Origin: Mariniflexile gromovii
Lineage (GTDB): Bacteria > Bacteroidota > Bacteroidia > Flavobacteriales > Flavobacteriaceae
Reading direction: 5' to 3'
NCBI RefSeq assembly: GCF_017814435.1
Contig: NZ_JAGJCB010000007.1
Location: 62,001-126,000 of the forward strand
DNA length: 64,000 nt
Of this stretch, positions 18,482 through 26,955 are shown in pieces. The notes below the pieces were generated by a model. It was not told the origin of the DNA. It was given only the letters and a program-made list of their open reading frames with translations, and did no database searches. The number at the start of each line of letters is the position of its first letter. Position 1 is the stretch's first letter. Position numbers and translations under genes: made by a program.

Positions 18482-19246
18482 CTACTTTTTTAATTTATAT
18501 ACCTTGAAATTATCTGCTGTCATGTGGTTTTTTACAGTTCTAAACCCAAAATAACCAGATGTGTAGGGGTTTGCATCTTCGAGTTCTGCCAACAATTGAT
18601 TGTCTCTAAAGTAATGAATAGTCCCGTTATTTGCAATAATTTTGATATGATAGGTTTTATTAGGTTCTAACATATATTGAGAATCAGTTAAATCGTGCTG
18701 CGGAAGCAATGGTCTTTCACCGTTACCAACATACCTTCTAAAACGCGTTGTACCATTATCATTTCCGCCAACACCCATATAATAAAGTTTCAACGAATCG
18801 TAGTTTGAAAATTTTCCGCCACGTTTTTCAGAATTTGCAAACAGATTGTTTGGGTTTTCAGGGTCAGTGGCCATCCAAAAACAGTTTAAATCGGAAACAC
18901 GATCATTTGGCCCTCCGTTTTTAATCATAAATACATCGTATTCAATCATAATGGGCCCTTCAAACTTTTTATTTAACCAAACGGTACAACCGGCAACGTC
19001 ATCAATTTCCAATTTACTATTTTTTACTTCTACAGTTCCTTTTGGCATTTGCTCCACGATCCAGTTCTCTAAACCATTATCAAAATTTTCCTGAAAAATC
19101 AACTCGGTTTTTAATGTTTCACCTTTAATATTTACCGTGCTTTCTTTACTAGAACAAGCACTTAAACAAAGCAACAAAAGAGCCACTGCAACTATAGCGG
19201 CTCCCTTAATTTTAAACGGATACTTTTTAAATTTTAAATAATTCAT
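18482..19246 (-). CDS. DUF6250-like secreted lipoprotein (concanavalin-like fold likely)
   Basis: A 254-residue protein with a lipobox (LLLLCLSAC-S). The mature part starts with 'ENFDNGLENWIVEQ' and continues with 'LNCFWMATDPENPNNLF', 'LYYMGVGGNDNGTTRFRRYVG' and a C-terminal 'GYFGFRTVKNHMTADNFKVYK'. This looks like the DUF6250 type of jelly-roll domain found in PULs. It is the last gene after acetylesterase, GH30 and GH39, and its start overlaps the old GH39 stop by one base. A carbohydrate-binding or lyase/hydrolase role is possible; no catalytic residue is recognised. Confidence 0.65.
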   Translation of the reverse strand: MNYLKFKKYPFKIKGAAIVAVALLLLCLSACSSKESTVNIKGETLKTELIFQENFDNGLENWIVEQMPKGTVEVKNSKLEIDDVAGCTVWLNKKFEGPIMIEYDVFMIKNGGPNDRVSDLNCFWMATDPENPNNLFANSEKRGGKFSNYDSLKLYYMGVGGNDNGTTRFRRYVGNGERPLLPQHDLTDSQYMLEPNKTYHIKIIANNGTIHYFRDNQLLAELEDANPYTSGYFGFRTVKNHMTADNFKVYKLKK

Positions 19247-20900
19247 TATTTTATTTGTTTAATTAACACCACACTCCATGGAGTAAGTTCTTGATTTATG
19301 GTTAGCACACCATTTTTATCTGCTTTTAGATACTTTGTATCCATGGTGTTTGCGAAAGTTTTCATTACTTTTATTTCTTCACGTGTTGGGGGTTCTGGTT
19401 TCCCCATGGCTTCCCAGAAATTATGAATATTACCGTGGTCTTTATCTAAAATTTCAACCATAAAATTACTTTCTGCTTTTAATCCTGTTAAAGTGAAATT
19501 AAGTTTTTTAGACGTTCCTGTTTCACGTTTATCCGAACCAGAAGGTACCGCATTTCGTATTCTTTAGGATAGTTATAAGCTAAAGCAACAATGTTATTAT
19601 TTTTAGAATTTTTACTAACGAAAAGATAATCATCTTTATATAACTTTTCCTCACCCAACTGATGCAACATACGGTACGCGTGATAGGATGGTTTTACCAA
19701 GCCTTGAAAATTAATCATTCCAAAACCACCATGAAAAATACTGGAAGCACCACCTTTTTCTTCAAAAATATCGGTAAATGTCCATAATGCCAATGAGTTT
19801 GTTAACCCAATACACTCTAAATTGGATTTTACAATATAGGTTGCTGCCGGTAAACGATCGTGCATGTGATCGCGACTGCTTGGGCTGGTGTGCCACTCGG
19901 TAAGGTGCAATTCCACATTCGGGAAATCGCTTTTAGCAATGGTGTTTTTTAACCACTGCAAATCATCCTTAACGGAATGCACGTAACGCGTTAAACCTTT
20001 TCCTTTTCCGGTTTCTGGGTTAAAGGCATAATCGGTTGGATATGGGTGTGTACTCACAAAATCTACCGGTAAATTTTCTTTTTTACAGTATTTTAGAAAA
20101 TCCTCGATCCATACGCCATGCCATTTTAAACTATTGATGTCTTTTGTGTTGAACACAGCTTCAGAAGCTTCATCGTTTGTTTTTTCACCATCAAAACGCG
20201 TATCGGGTACAAAATTACTGGTTGATGGTCCGCCGACTTTTAAACGCTTATCAACAGATTTAACGGCCATCGCTGATTGTTTGTACAACTCAAAATACTG
20301 AGATTTGGTACCATCCCAAAAGAATGGATACAGATTTGGCTCATTCCAAACCTCAAAATACCAAGTTAACACCTCATCAATCCCGTAACGATCTACACAA
20401 TGCTGGGTGAATGCTTTTACCAAATCGTGGAATTTTTCAAAAGAATCTTCCGCTGGTGTAATATTGGCTTTCCACCAAAAAACAGTTTTAGAATTTTCTG
20501 CCGCCATACTCGATGGAAAGAATGCCAATTCCACAAAAGGTTTTACGTTTAAATCCAGCATTCTATCAAACAAATCGTCTATATATTGCCAGTTGTAAAC
20601 AAGCTTTCCTCTTTCTTCCACAATTGGGAACATATCATCATGAAAAAGTCCGTGGAAACGCACGTATTGAAATCCACAATTTTCTTGAACCTGTTGTAAT
20701 TGCTCTAACCAACCAGCACGCAACCCTTCATTGGCACGACCAGCACCAACCATTTTGCTCCAATAGTGGTCAAATTTTTCACCTTTGCTATTCGCATCAA
20801 TAGTCACTACTTTTTGAGCCAATACATTTACGCTACTCAATACAGCTAAACTTAAACAAAGGATTCCTGTTTTTATGCCGTAAAGTTTATGTTTTATCAT
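19246..20900 (-). pseudogene. GH39-family glycosidase (beta-xylosidase/iduronidase type) with a C-terminal frameshift
   Basis: The first 470-residue frame (20900-19488) has a signal peptide and a GH39 TIM barrel. Acid/base Glu187 lies in 'WNEPN' and nucleophile Glu335 in 'HLTEW', both intact. After 'NYPKEYEM' the frame slips at about 19548-19550. The next frame gives 'VPSGSDKRETGTSKK' and joins a second open piece (19461-19246) ending 'ELTPWSVVLIKQIK', the natural C-terminus. Restoring one G would rebuild a full protein of about 551 residues. So it is either a very recent frameshift or a sequencing error; the barrel could still be active. It sits between GH30 (15 bp) and the DUF6250 gene. Likely substrates are xylosides or iduronides. 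Confidence 0.85.
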
Positions 20901-20915
20901 GTTTTTTATTTTGAA

Positions 20916-22364
20916 TTATTTATTGAAAATTACTGTATTAATAGAGGTTGGTTGCACTTCTACAGCCACCTTCTGGCTCCCTACTTTTAAGTTGATTATT
21001 TTTAGTTCTTTTTCTGGGTTATTCACCAATACAATCACACGACCGTCTTTTAACTGAAATGCTATATGGTTTTTTCCTTCAGAAGATTTTAAAAAATGAT
21101 CGCCTGGTTGCACAAAATGCGATACGTGTTTAAACAAATAAAACTCATTGGTAAACTTTATGTTTTTGGTGTTTTTATCAATAACCACCATGGAGTTTTG
21201 TGGCCATCCCCAAGCGCTTTTCCCTGTTTCATCAAGCACCATGTTCCAGTACATGTACGAACCAGCCCCATTGTTGAAATAATGAACCAAATCGCTCCAA
21301 GATCTTTCAACCGAAGTCCAATCGTTTTCATGTTCACCACACTTGTTTTCAGTTTGCATCAATTTTAAATCTGGAAATTCTTTATGTACCGTTGGAATTG
21401 ATTTGGCACCACCCCATTGGAACCCTACTCCAGAAATATATTTAGCTGCCGATTTATATTTTAAAATTGTTTTTACATAATTAGGATCGCTTGAATTTAC
21501 CGTACCCAACCAAATTTCTGTATTTAATTTATCTGTTTCAAATTGAGGCCCCAAAAACCCATTGATAAAATACGCCATATCTTCTGGTCTCCATGTACAA
21601 CTAGGCCAGTTTGGTTGAAAAGCTATCTCGTTTTGAGGCATGATAGCGAACAAAGGCACACCCGCTTTGGCATACGACTGTACAAATTTTGAAAAGTACA
21701 AGGCATAGGCTTTTAAATAGCGTTCTTGCATTTTAAAAGCAGTGGCGTTGTTGTTTATTTCTGCACCAACATGCATTTTATTACCTTCTATGGCGTTTTC
21801 AAAATTGCCACTTCGCATGGCATAATGCTCGTTTACTTTCATCCATGCTGGTGGCGACCAAGGTGATGCCCAAATTTGTAAATCTGGACGTGCTTGTAAG
21901 GCTGCTTTTAAATACGGAATTAAGATATAACGATCTCTGTCGATATTAAAATCGCGCATTTCGAAATCTTCCGGAACATCGTTACTTGAATAATAACTTA
22001 AGGCATAATCTGAAGCTCCTAACGGAATTCGGCACATAGAAAAATTACAACCTTCTTTTGAAAACAAAGCATCTATAACTTCTTTTGAACCTTTAGCGTC
22101 CAATGATTGGATGGCATCCCAACCTAACTCGTTAAAAGCACCTCCAACACCATCAATTTTTTGTAATAAACTATCGGTATAAACCGTAATATCTATGTTT
22201 GAACTGCCACTATCTTTTTTTAGAAACTTTTTTGGCTTTTCCCAGCGTTTCGATTCGGTGGTATAAATTAACTCTACTTTTTGCGCAAAAAGTTGCGTAC
22301 TAAAAAAACCAAGACAAAATAACAAAGCTGTACGTGTTAAGGTTCGTCTATAATTGTTTTTCAT
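20916..22364 (-). CDS. GH30-family secreted glycosidase
   Basis: This 482-residue protein has a signal peptide (cleavage after QLFAQ), an early beta-strand and a TIM barrel with 'KIDGVGGAFNELGWDA', 'MCRIPLGASDYALS' and 'WASPWSPPAWMK'. The acid/base Glu246 lies in 'MPQNEIAFQ' and the nucleophile Glu339 in 'LMQTENKCGE', followed by the C-terminal beta-sandwich. These are GH30 features. Known GH30 activities include beta-glucosidase, xylanase, fucosidase and glucuronidase-type enzymes, so the substrate is open. It lies in the acetylesterase-GH30-GH39-DUF6250 operon. Confidence 0.9.
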   Translation of the reverse strand: MKNNYRRTLTRTALLFCLGFFSTQLFAQKVELIYTTESKRWEKPKKFLKKDSGSSNIDITVYTDSLLQKIDGVGGAFNELGWDAIQSLDAKGSKEVIDALFSKEGCNFSMCRIPLGASDYALSYYSSNDVPEDFEMRDFNIDRDRYILIPYLKAALQARPDLQIWASPWSPPAWMKVNEHYAMRSGNFENAIEGNKMHVGAEINNNATAFKMQERYLKAYALYFSKFVQSYAKAGVPLFAIMPQNEIAFQPNWPSCTWRPEDMAYFINGFLGPQFETDKLNTEIWLGTVNSSDPNYVKTILKYKSAAKYISGVGFQWGGAKSIPTVHKEFPDLKLMQTENKCGEHENDWTSVERSWSDLVHYFNNGAGSYMYWNMVLDETGKSAWGWPQNSMVVIDKNTKNIKFTNEFYLFKHVSHFVQPGDHFLKSSEGKNHIAFQLKDGRVIVLVNNPEKELKIINLKVGSQKVAVEVQPTSINTVIFNK

Positions 22365-22396
22365 TTCTTTATGATAATATTTATTCTAAAAATCAA

Positions 22397-23992
22397 TTAA
22401 TTTTCAGTTGAAAAAACCGCTGCCGGTAATCCTTCCTTGTTATACAAATTGGCACCTTCCGGAATCCCCGACCATGCATAGCGCACATTAACGGGATTTG
22501 CTACCGATGTGTTCCAAACTTCAATGTTGTTTTTTGAAATTATTTTAGCTTCGGCCGGTTTCCATTCGCCATCTGCACCAACAATTTCAAACCATTTTAA
22601 AGGTTCGTTCACCTTAACCGCAGCATCTAAAAGATGTTTATTAGCAACCATTAAACCAGAACCCACTTCGGTAAACTGAATCTGTACTTTGTTTCCTTTC
22701 ACTTCATGTGATTTGTATAAAGGACCGCTTACCGCAGCTACTTTTTTATTGTAATCTTTTGCCAAAGCCCAAAGTGCCAAACGTTTTCCTGCATCCATTT
22801 TGTTGTGCGGGTGTATATCGCTTGCTTCACCTATATCGTACAAAACAGCCATCCCTGTATTTGGTAATTTTAAGGATTTACGTAATTTATCATTTACCGT
22901 TGCCCAACCTTTATCGGCTTCATCATTGGCTCTTCTGCAACCTGCCAATTGCACCCAGTAAAACGGGAAATCGCCTTGGTTCCAATCGGATCTCCAACCC
23001 TTTATCATGGCAGTAAAATGGTCTTCGTATTCATTGGGCATATAAACCGCATTGCTTTCGCCTTGATACCAAATAGCGCCTTTTATAGCATAAGGAATTA
23101 TGGCGTTAAGCATGCCGTTGTACAACGTTGCTGGAAGTTGCATATTATCTTTTGGATGTGTAGCTGGTTTTGGTTTGTTGCCTTTTTCCCCTTTTTCTTT
23201 CCAAGTGGCTAAAGCACGCTCGTAATCGGCATCTACATAATCTTCAGCATCCATTATTTTTATGGTTTCATTGATTTCCTTTCTGCTAGCTTCAAAATAT
23301 GCTTTTAAGTTTTCATCTGCTAAATAGGATACTTCAGAAATCCAAGGTTCTACACGTGTGCCTCCCCAAGAACATTCCACCAAACCTATTGGCACGTTTA
23401 ATTGTTTGCGCAGTTCTTTAGCAAAGAAATAGCCTGTAGCTGTAATTTTTTTAACATCGTTTGGTACAGCGCTTATCCACTGCCCTTTAAATTCGGTTTG
23501 CTTTTCAAATAAAGAGGTGTTTTGAAGCACTTCTATATGCCTAAGTTGATTGTCGTTAGCATTGGCAACTTCATTTCTTATATAGTCTACCAAAGGTTGG
23601 TATTGGGGCTCTTTGGAATCGTTCAGGAATTTACCTAAGTCAAAATCCATATTCGATTGCCCTGTACACAACCAAACTTCACCCGATAGCACATCGTTTA
23701 TTTCAATTTTATTGTTCCCTGAAATGGTAATTATAAAAGGCCCACCTGCTTTGGGTGTTTGTAAATCTACACGCCAGGTGCCATCTGCTCCGGTAATGGT
23801 GCTTGCGCTTTTACCCCAGCTTCCTGTTACTACTACTTTTTCGTTAGGATCTGCCCAACCCCAAACGGGTATTTTTGTATCGCGTTGTACCACCATGTGG
23901 TCAGAAAATATGGCATTCACTTTTACATTAGCATACAATGCTATTGGCGATACCGCCACTATAAAAAGTAATATTTTGAATTTTAATTTCAT
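22397..23992 (-). CDS. Secreted sialate-O-acetylesterase-type (SASA) carbohydrate esterase
   Basis: A 531-residue protein with a signal peptide, an N-terminal beta domain ('FSDHMVVQRD ... VWGWADPNEKV'), then an SGNH-like esterase. The nucleophile Ser113 is in 'LCTGQSNMDFD', with 'GALIWYQGESN'-like block II (here 'AIWYQGESNAVY') and a C-terminal Asp/His pair in 'ASDIHPHNKMDAGKR'. Such PUL esterases remove acetyl groups from glycans rather than sialic acid. As first gene of its operon it points to an acetylated polysaccharide. A half-site of the shared PUL motif lies about 100 bp upstream. Confidence 0.88.
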   Translation of the reverse strand: MKLKFKILLFIVAVSPIALYANVKVNAIFSDHMVVQRDTKIPVWGWADPNEKVVVTGSWGKSASTITGADGTWRVDLQTPKAGGPFIITISGNNKIEINDVLSGEVWLCTGQSNMDFDLGKFLNDSKEPQYQPLVDYIRNEVANANDNQLRHIEVLQNTSLFEKQTEFKGQWISAVPNDVKKITATGYFFAKELRKQLNVPIGLVECSWGGTRVEPWISEVSYLADENLKAYFEASRKEINETIKIMDAEDYVDADYERALATWKEKGEKGNKPKPATHPKDNMQLPATLYNGMLNAIIPYAIKGAIWYQGESNAVYMPNEYEDHFTAMIKGWRSDWNQGDFPFYWVQLAGCRRANDEADKGWATVNDKLRKSLKLPNTGMAVLYDIGEASDIHPHNKMDAGKRLALWALAKDYNKKVAAVSGPLYKSHEVKGNKVQIQFTEVGSGLMVANKHLLDAAVKVNEPLKWFEIVGADGEWKPAEAKIISKNNIEVWNTSVANPVNVRYAWSGIPEGANLYNKEGLPAAVFSTEN

Positions 23993-24094
23993 GTGAATTA
24001 AATTTTAGATTTGATTAATAATACAAATGATTTGATAGACTACGCAATTTTGCAAAAAATTAAGACTAAGTGTATAACTAATTATCCATATACT

Positions 24095-24105
24095 ATAAAC
24101 GATGG
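24095..24105 (-). promoter_or_regulatory. Half-site of the PUL motif upstream of the esterase operon
   Basis: ATAAACGATGG at 24095-24105 matches the ATAAATTATGG half-site before the FAS1-SusC-SusD operon in 9 of 11 positions, and the following GTTC is also shared. It is 103 bp before the esterase start. The second half at 21 bp is not clear here. The motif assignment rests on comparison within the window only. Confidence 0.35.
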
Positions 24106-24184
24106 TTCATTTGGCTATGACTCACTTTATAATTGCCTTTTTTAAGAAACTTTCTAATTAAGAGTCTATTTTGAATGAAATAAA

Positions 24185-24219
24185 AAAACCCGTTTCAACA
24201 TATCATTGAAACGGGTTTT
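24185..24219 (-). terminator. Terminator after the clan-A glycosidase gene
   Basis: A 14-bp perfect stem (AAAACCCGTTTCAA / TTGAAACGGGTTTT) with a 7-nt loop, flanked by an A run that reads as a T tract on the minus strand. It lies 25 bp after the stop codon at 24244 and separates that transcript from the esterase operon. Confidence 0.85.
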
Positions 24220-24243
24220 AAAAGAGTGACTAATTCTAAAAAT

Positions 24244-26940
24244 CTATTGCTTTACAATACGTTTTGTAAATTCAGCATCATCCACTTTTACTTTAAATAA
24301 ATAGATACCCGAAGCTAAGTTTGAAATATTAATTTCCGAAGATGTTTCATTAATATTTCTATTCAATAAAGCTCTACCATTTAAGTCGTAAACACCAACG
24401 CTTGCGTTATTAAGTTGTTTGCTTTTTATAGTTACAAGACCGTTTGTTGGGTTTGGGTAAACTTCTACATTATTTTTTTGAAACTTTTTATTAGAAAGTA
24501 TGGCATCCACACCATACACCTCCACTTCAGCTAAGGTGATATCGCGTCCATCTGCTTTTGAAATTTTTACAACTTTCCCTATTACGCCACCAGTTTCTAT
24601 TGACATGGAAGGGTTTGGATAGGTTGAAAAAAACTGAGTAAAAGTTACGGTTCCCTCAGAATCAAATACCTCAACCGTAAAATCGATAAGCCTTTCACTG
24701 TAATTGCTACCTGTTCTATTAAAAATGGTAATGTTTTCAATATTATAATCGGCTTGCAAATCTACCTGCCACCATTTTGCATTACCATCGCCATTATTTG
24801 TATGCGAAACAGAGCCGTTATTGTAATTTCCATCCGTGTTACCATCAATAGCCAAGGATGCGTGGGCTGCTGCATAGGTTGATGATTGCGTAGCAACACT
24901 ACCATGTGAAGCCAAAGCTAGATTGGGAATGGATGGCGTTGCTTTGATGAAATTAGATGTGATGACGTTAGACGAAGCATCTGTAACCTCTACCCAATAA
25001 TAATACGTTTCACCATTGCTTACGGTGGCATCGGTATAATTGGTACCGCTCACATTTTCGGCAATTAATGTTTTGCCCGCTTTACTTAAATAGGCGTTTC
25101 TATAAATATTTTGAGTTCCTAATGTTACATTTTCCAACGTCCAATTTAATGCAACCGAACTGTTTGCTGTTGAAATATTCAAAGCTACGGATGATGGTGC
25201 TTCTTTCAGCTGAAACCAATTCACATTAAAAAGACTCCCAGAAGCTCCAGTAAAAACGAAATACAAATCTTTAACGCCTGTAAGTTTTGTGATAGTTGCG
25301 CTAACCGTTTTCCAGTTTTGCAAACCTCCTGTATTGGTTACGGCCAAAGTTCCCACTAAAGTTCCTGTTGGGCTATCGGTTCTAAGTTCTATACTTCCAC
25401 CCGTTGTATTACTAGAAACTCGGGCACTAAATTGTGTAGCGCCACTACCTAAATCGATAGCTTCAAATTTAAGCCAATCGCCATTTTCAATGCTAGTTAC
25501 ATTATCTGTTCCTTCTGTGCTTGGTTCTGTTTGAACACCCAACATGGTATTGTAACATTCTGCCTCAATTAATGAAGTTGGTGCCAAATTGCATGTATCT
25601 ACGGCATCTTCAGTGACATTAAAAATATAGCAATTCATACTTTCACCTTTTACAGTCGGTATGAAAGTATTACCAGAAGCTGTATAAGTTGTTGTAGAAC
25701 CTTCAATAGGCGTATCATTCGTCCAAAAATGTGTAGCCACTTGACTTGTTATGGTGGATTGATCCATTTTAATTGGTAATGTATACTCGGTGCTACTTTT
25801 ATTTATAACCCACAATACCATTTTGTTGTTTTCTCTAAAGGTGATAGTCCAAACATTGGAAGCTGCATTCACCGTAGATGTCATATAAGTATGATTCAAA
25901 ATGTTATTAGCAAATTGTTTCATGATGTAATAGCCTTTAACACGTCTACCTGTACCGTTGGCTGGATAATAAATAGCGCGTGTTTCTTTATCAATACCTC
26001 TCGACCAAATTTCAAAAAATATTTCACCACTTAAACCTGCTTCATAAGCAATAGCTTTATCAATATAAACACCTATGGGTTTAGACATGGCTGGTTCAAC
26101 ACCATAAGTGGCAGCTCCAGAACCTGTACTAAACTCGTCGTTGTAAAGTTTTTTACCCAATGCGTTGGCTTTTGAAATAATGGTAGCCCATTTGGTGGCG
26201 CCTTCATTTTGGTAATCGTGACTGCAAAAAGATTCGTATTGGTTTTGAGAACCGCGTACTGCCACATCATCAATAAAATTAATGCCTTGGGTAATACTCC
26301 AAAAACCTTGCTCAGAAATTAAAGGCATAGTAATACCTCTTGTTGCACATTGCGCCCTTAAAGACGTAGTAATATTATCCGACCGTCTTGCATTTACAAA
26401 TGAGGTCCATTCTTTGGTAATGGACATGGTATGGATTGCCACACCTTGATTTTCCATAAACTCCAAATAATCGGCTAAAAAGGTAGCATACTTATCAATT
26501 TCCACATCTTTGGTTGTATAATTAACAATCCAATCAGGCATGTTGTTATCGTTTCCAAAACCATCGTAATCGGTTCGCATGGTGGCAAAAAACTTAATAT
26601 TTGGGTTTATAGCTTTAATTTGTTGCATGGTAGCCACCTGCTTTGTGTAAAAATTCCAATTTTTAACACCTTCAACCATTTCTTGGTTTTTATCGAACTG
26701 CACGCGACAGTAATTAAAATTGATATCGCCAAAACCCCAATTGATAATTTCCGCTTTGTTTTTAGCATTTTGAACAGCAATGGAATTGCGTTCTATATCG
26801 CCACCCATCATATCGATGGTTTGTTTGTAATTGGTAGAATTTACAGTAATTGACTGTGCCGTTACTACAACACTAGACATAAATAACACAATACAAAGAA
26901 TGCTATTTATAAAACGACATGCTTTATTTTGAATTTTCAT
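24244..26940 (-). CDS. Clan-A (GH30-like) glycosidase with CBM6, fibronectin-like, F5/8C and T9SS tail
   Basis: This 898-residue modular enzyme has a signal peptide and then a catalytic barrel to about residue 430. The barrel opens with 'IDMMGGDIERN' and holds Glu residues in 'SITKEWTSF', 'ISEQGFW', 'YNDEFSTGSG' and 'IFFEIWSRG'. A CBM6-type module follows (about 460-590, 'LIEAECYNTMLG ... ENGDWLKFEAIDLG'), then a fibronectin-like module, an F5/8 type C (CBM32-like) domain (about 675-815, 'KWWQVDLQADYNIENITI') and a T9SS sorting tail ('VEVYPNPTNGLVTI ... FTKRIVKQ'). It is secreted or surface-attached by type IX secretion. The barrel resembles GH30 and agarase-type clan-A enzymes, but I cannot fix the family. 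It lies 15 bp after the first lyase gene, so they are co-expressed. Confidence 0.72.
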   Translation of the reverse strand: MKIQNKACRFINSILCIVLFMSSVVVTAQSITVNSTNYKQTIDMMGGDIERNSIAVQNAKNKAEIINWGFGDINFNYCRVQFDKNQEMVEGVKNWNFYTKQVATMQQIKAINPNIKFFATMRTDYDGFGNDNNMPDWIVNYTTKDVEIDKYATFLADYLEFMENQGVAIHTMSITKEWTSFVNARRSDNITTSLRAQCATRGITMPLISEQGFWSITQGINFIDDVAVRGSQNQYESFCSHDYQNEGATKWATIISKANALGKKLYNDEFSTGSGAATYGVEPAMSKPIGVYIDKAIAYEAGLSGEIFFEIWSRGIDKETRAIYYPANGTGRRVKGYYIMKQFANNILNHTYMTSTVNAASNVWTITFRENNKMVLWVINKSSTEYTLPIKMDQSTITSQVATHFWTNDTPIEGSTTTYTASGNTFIPTVKGESMNCYIFNVTEDAVDTCNLAPTSLIEAECYNTMLGVQTEPSTEGTDNVTSIENGDWLKFEAIDLGSGATQFSARVSSNTTGGSIELRTDSPTGTLVGTLAVTNTGGLQNWKTVSATITKLTGVKDLYFVFTGASGSLFNVNWFQLKEAPSSVALNISTANSSVALNWTLENVTLGTQNIYRNAYLSKAGKTLIAENVSGTNYTDATVSNGETYYYWVEVTDASSNVITSNFIKATPSIPNLALASHGSVATQSSTYAAAHASLAIDGNTDGNYNNGSVSHTNNGDGNAKWWQVDLQADYNIENITIFNRTGSNYSERLIDFTVEVFDSEGTVTFTQFFSTYPNPSMSIETGGVIGKVVKISKADGRDITLAEVEVYGVDAILSNKKFQKNNVEVYPNPTNGLVTIKSKQLNNASVGVYDLNGRALLNRNINETSSEINISNLASGIYLFKVKVDDAEFTKRIVKQ

Positions 26941-26955
26941 ATGGTTTTATTAGAA

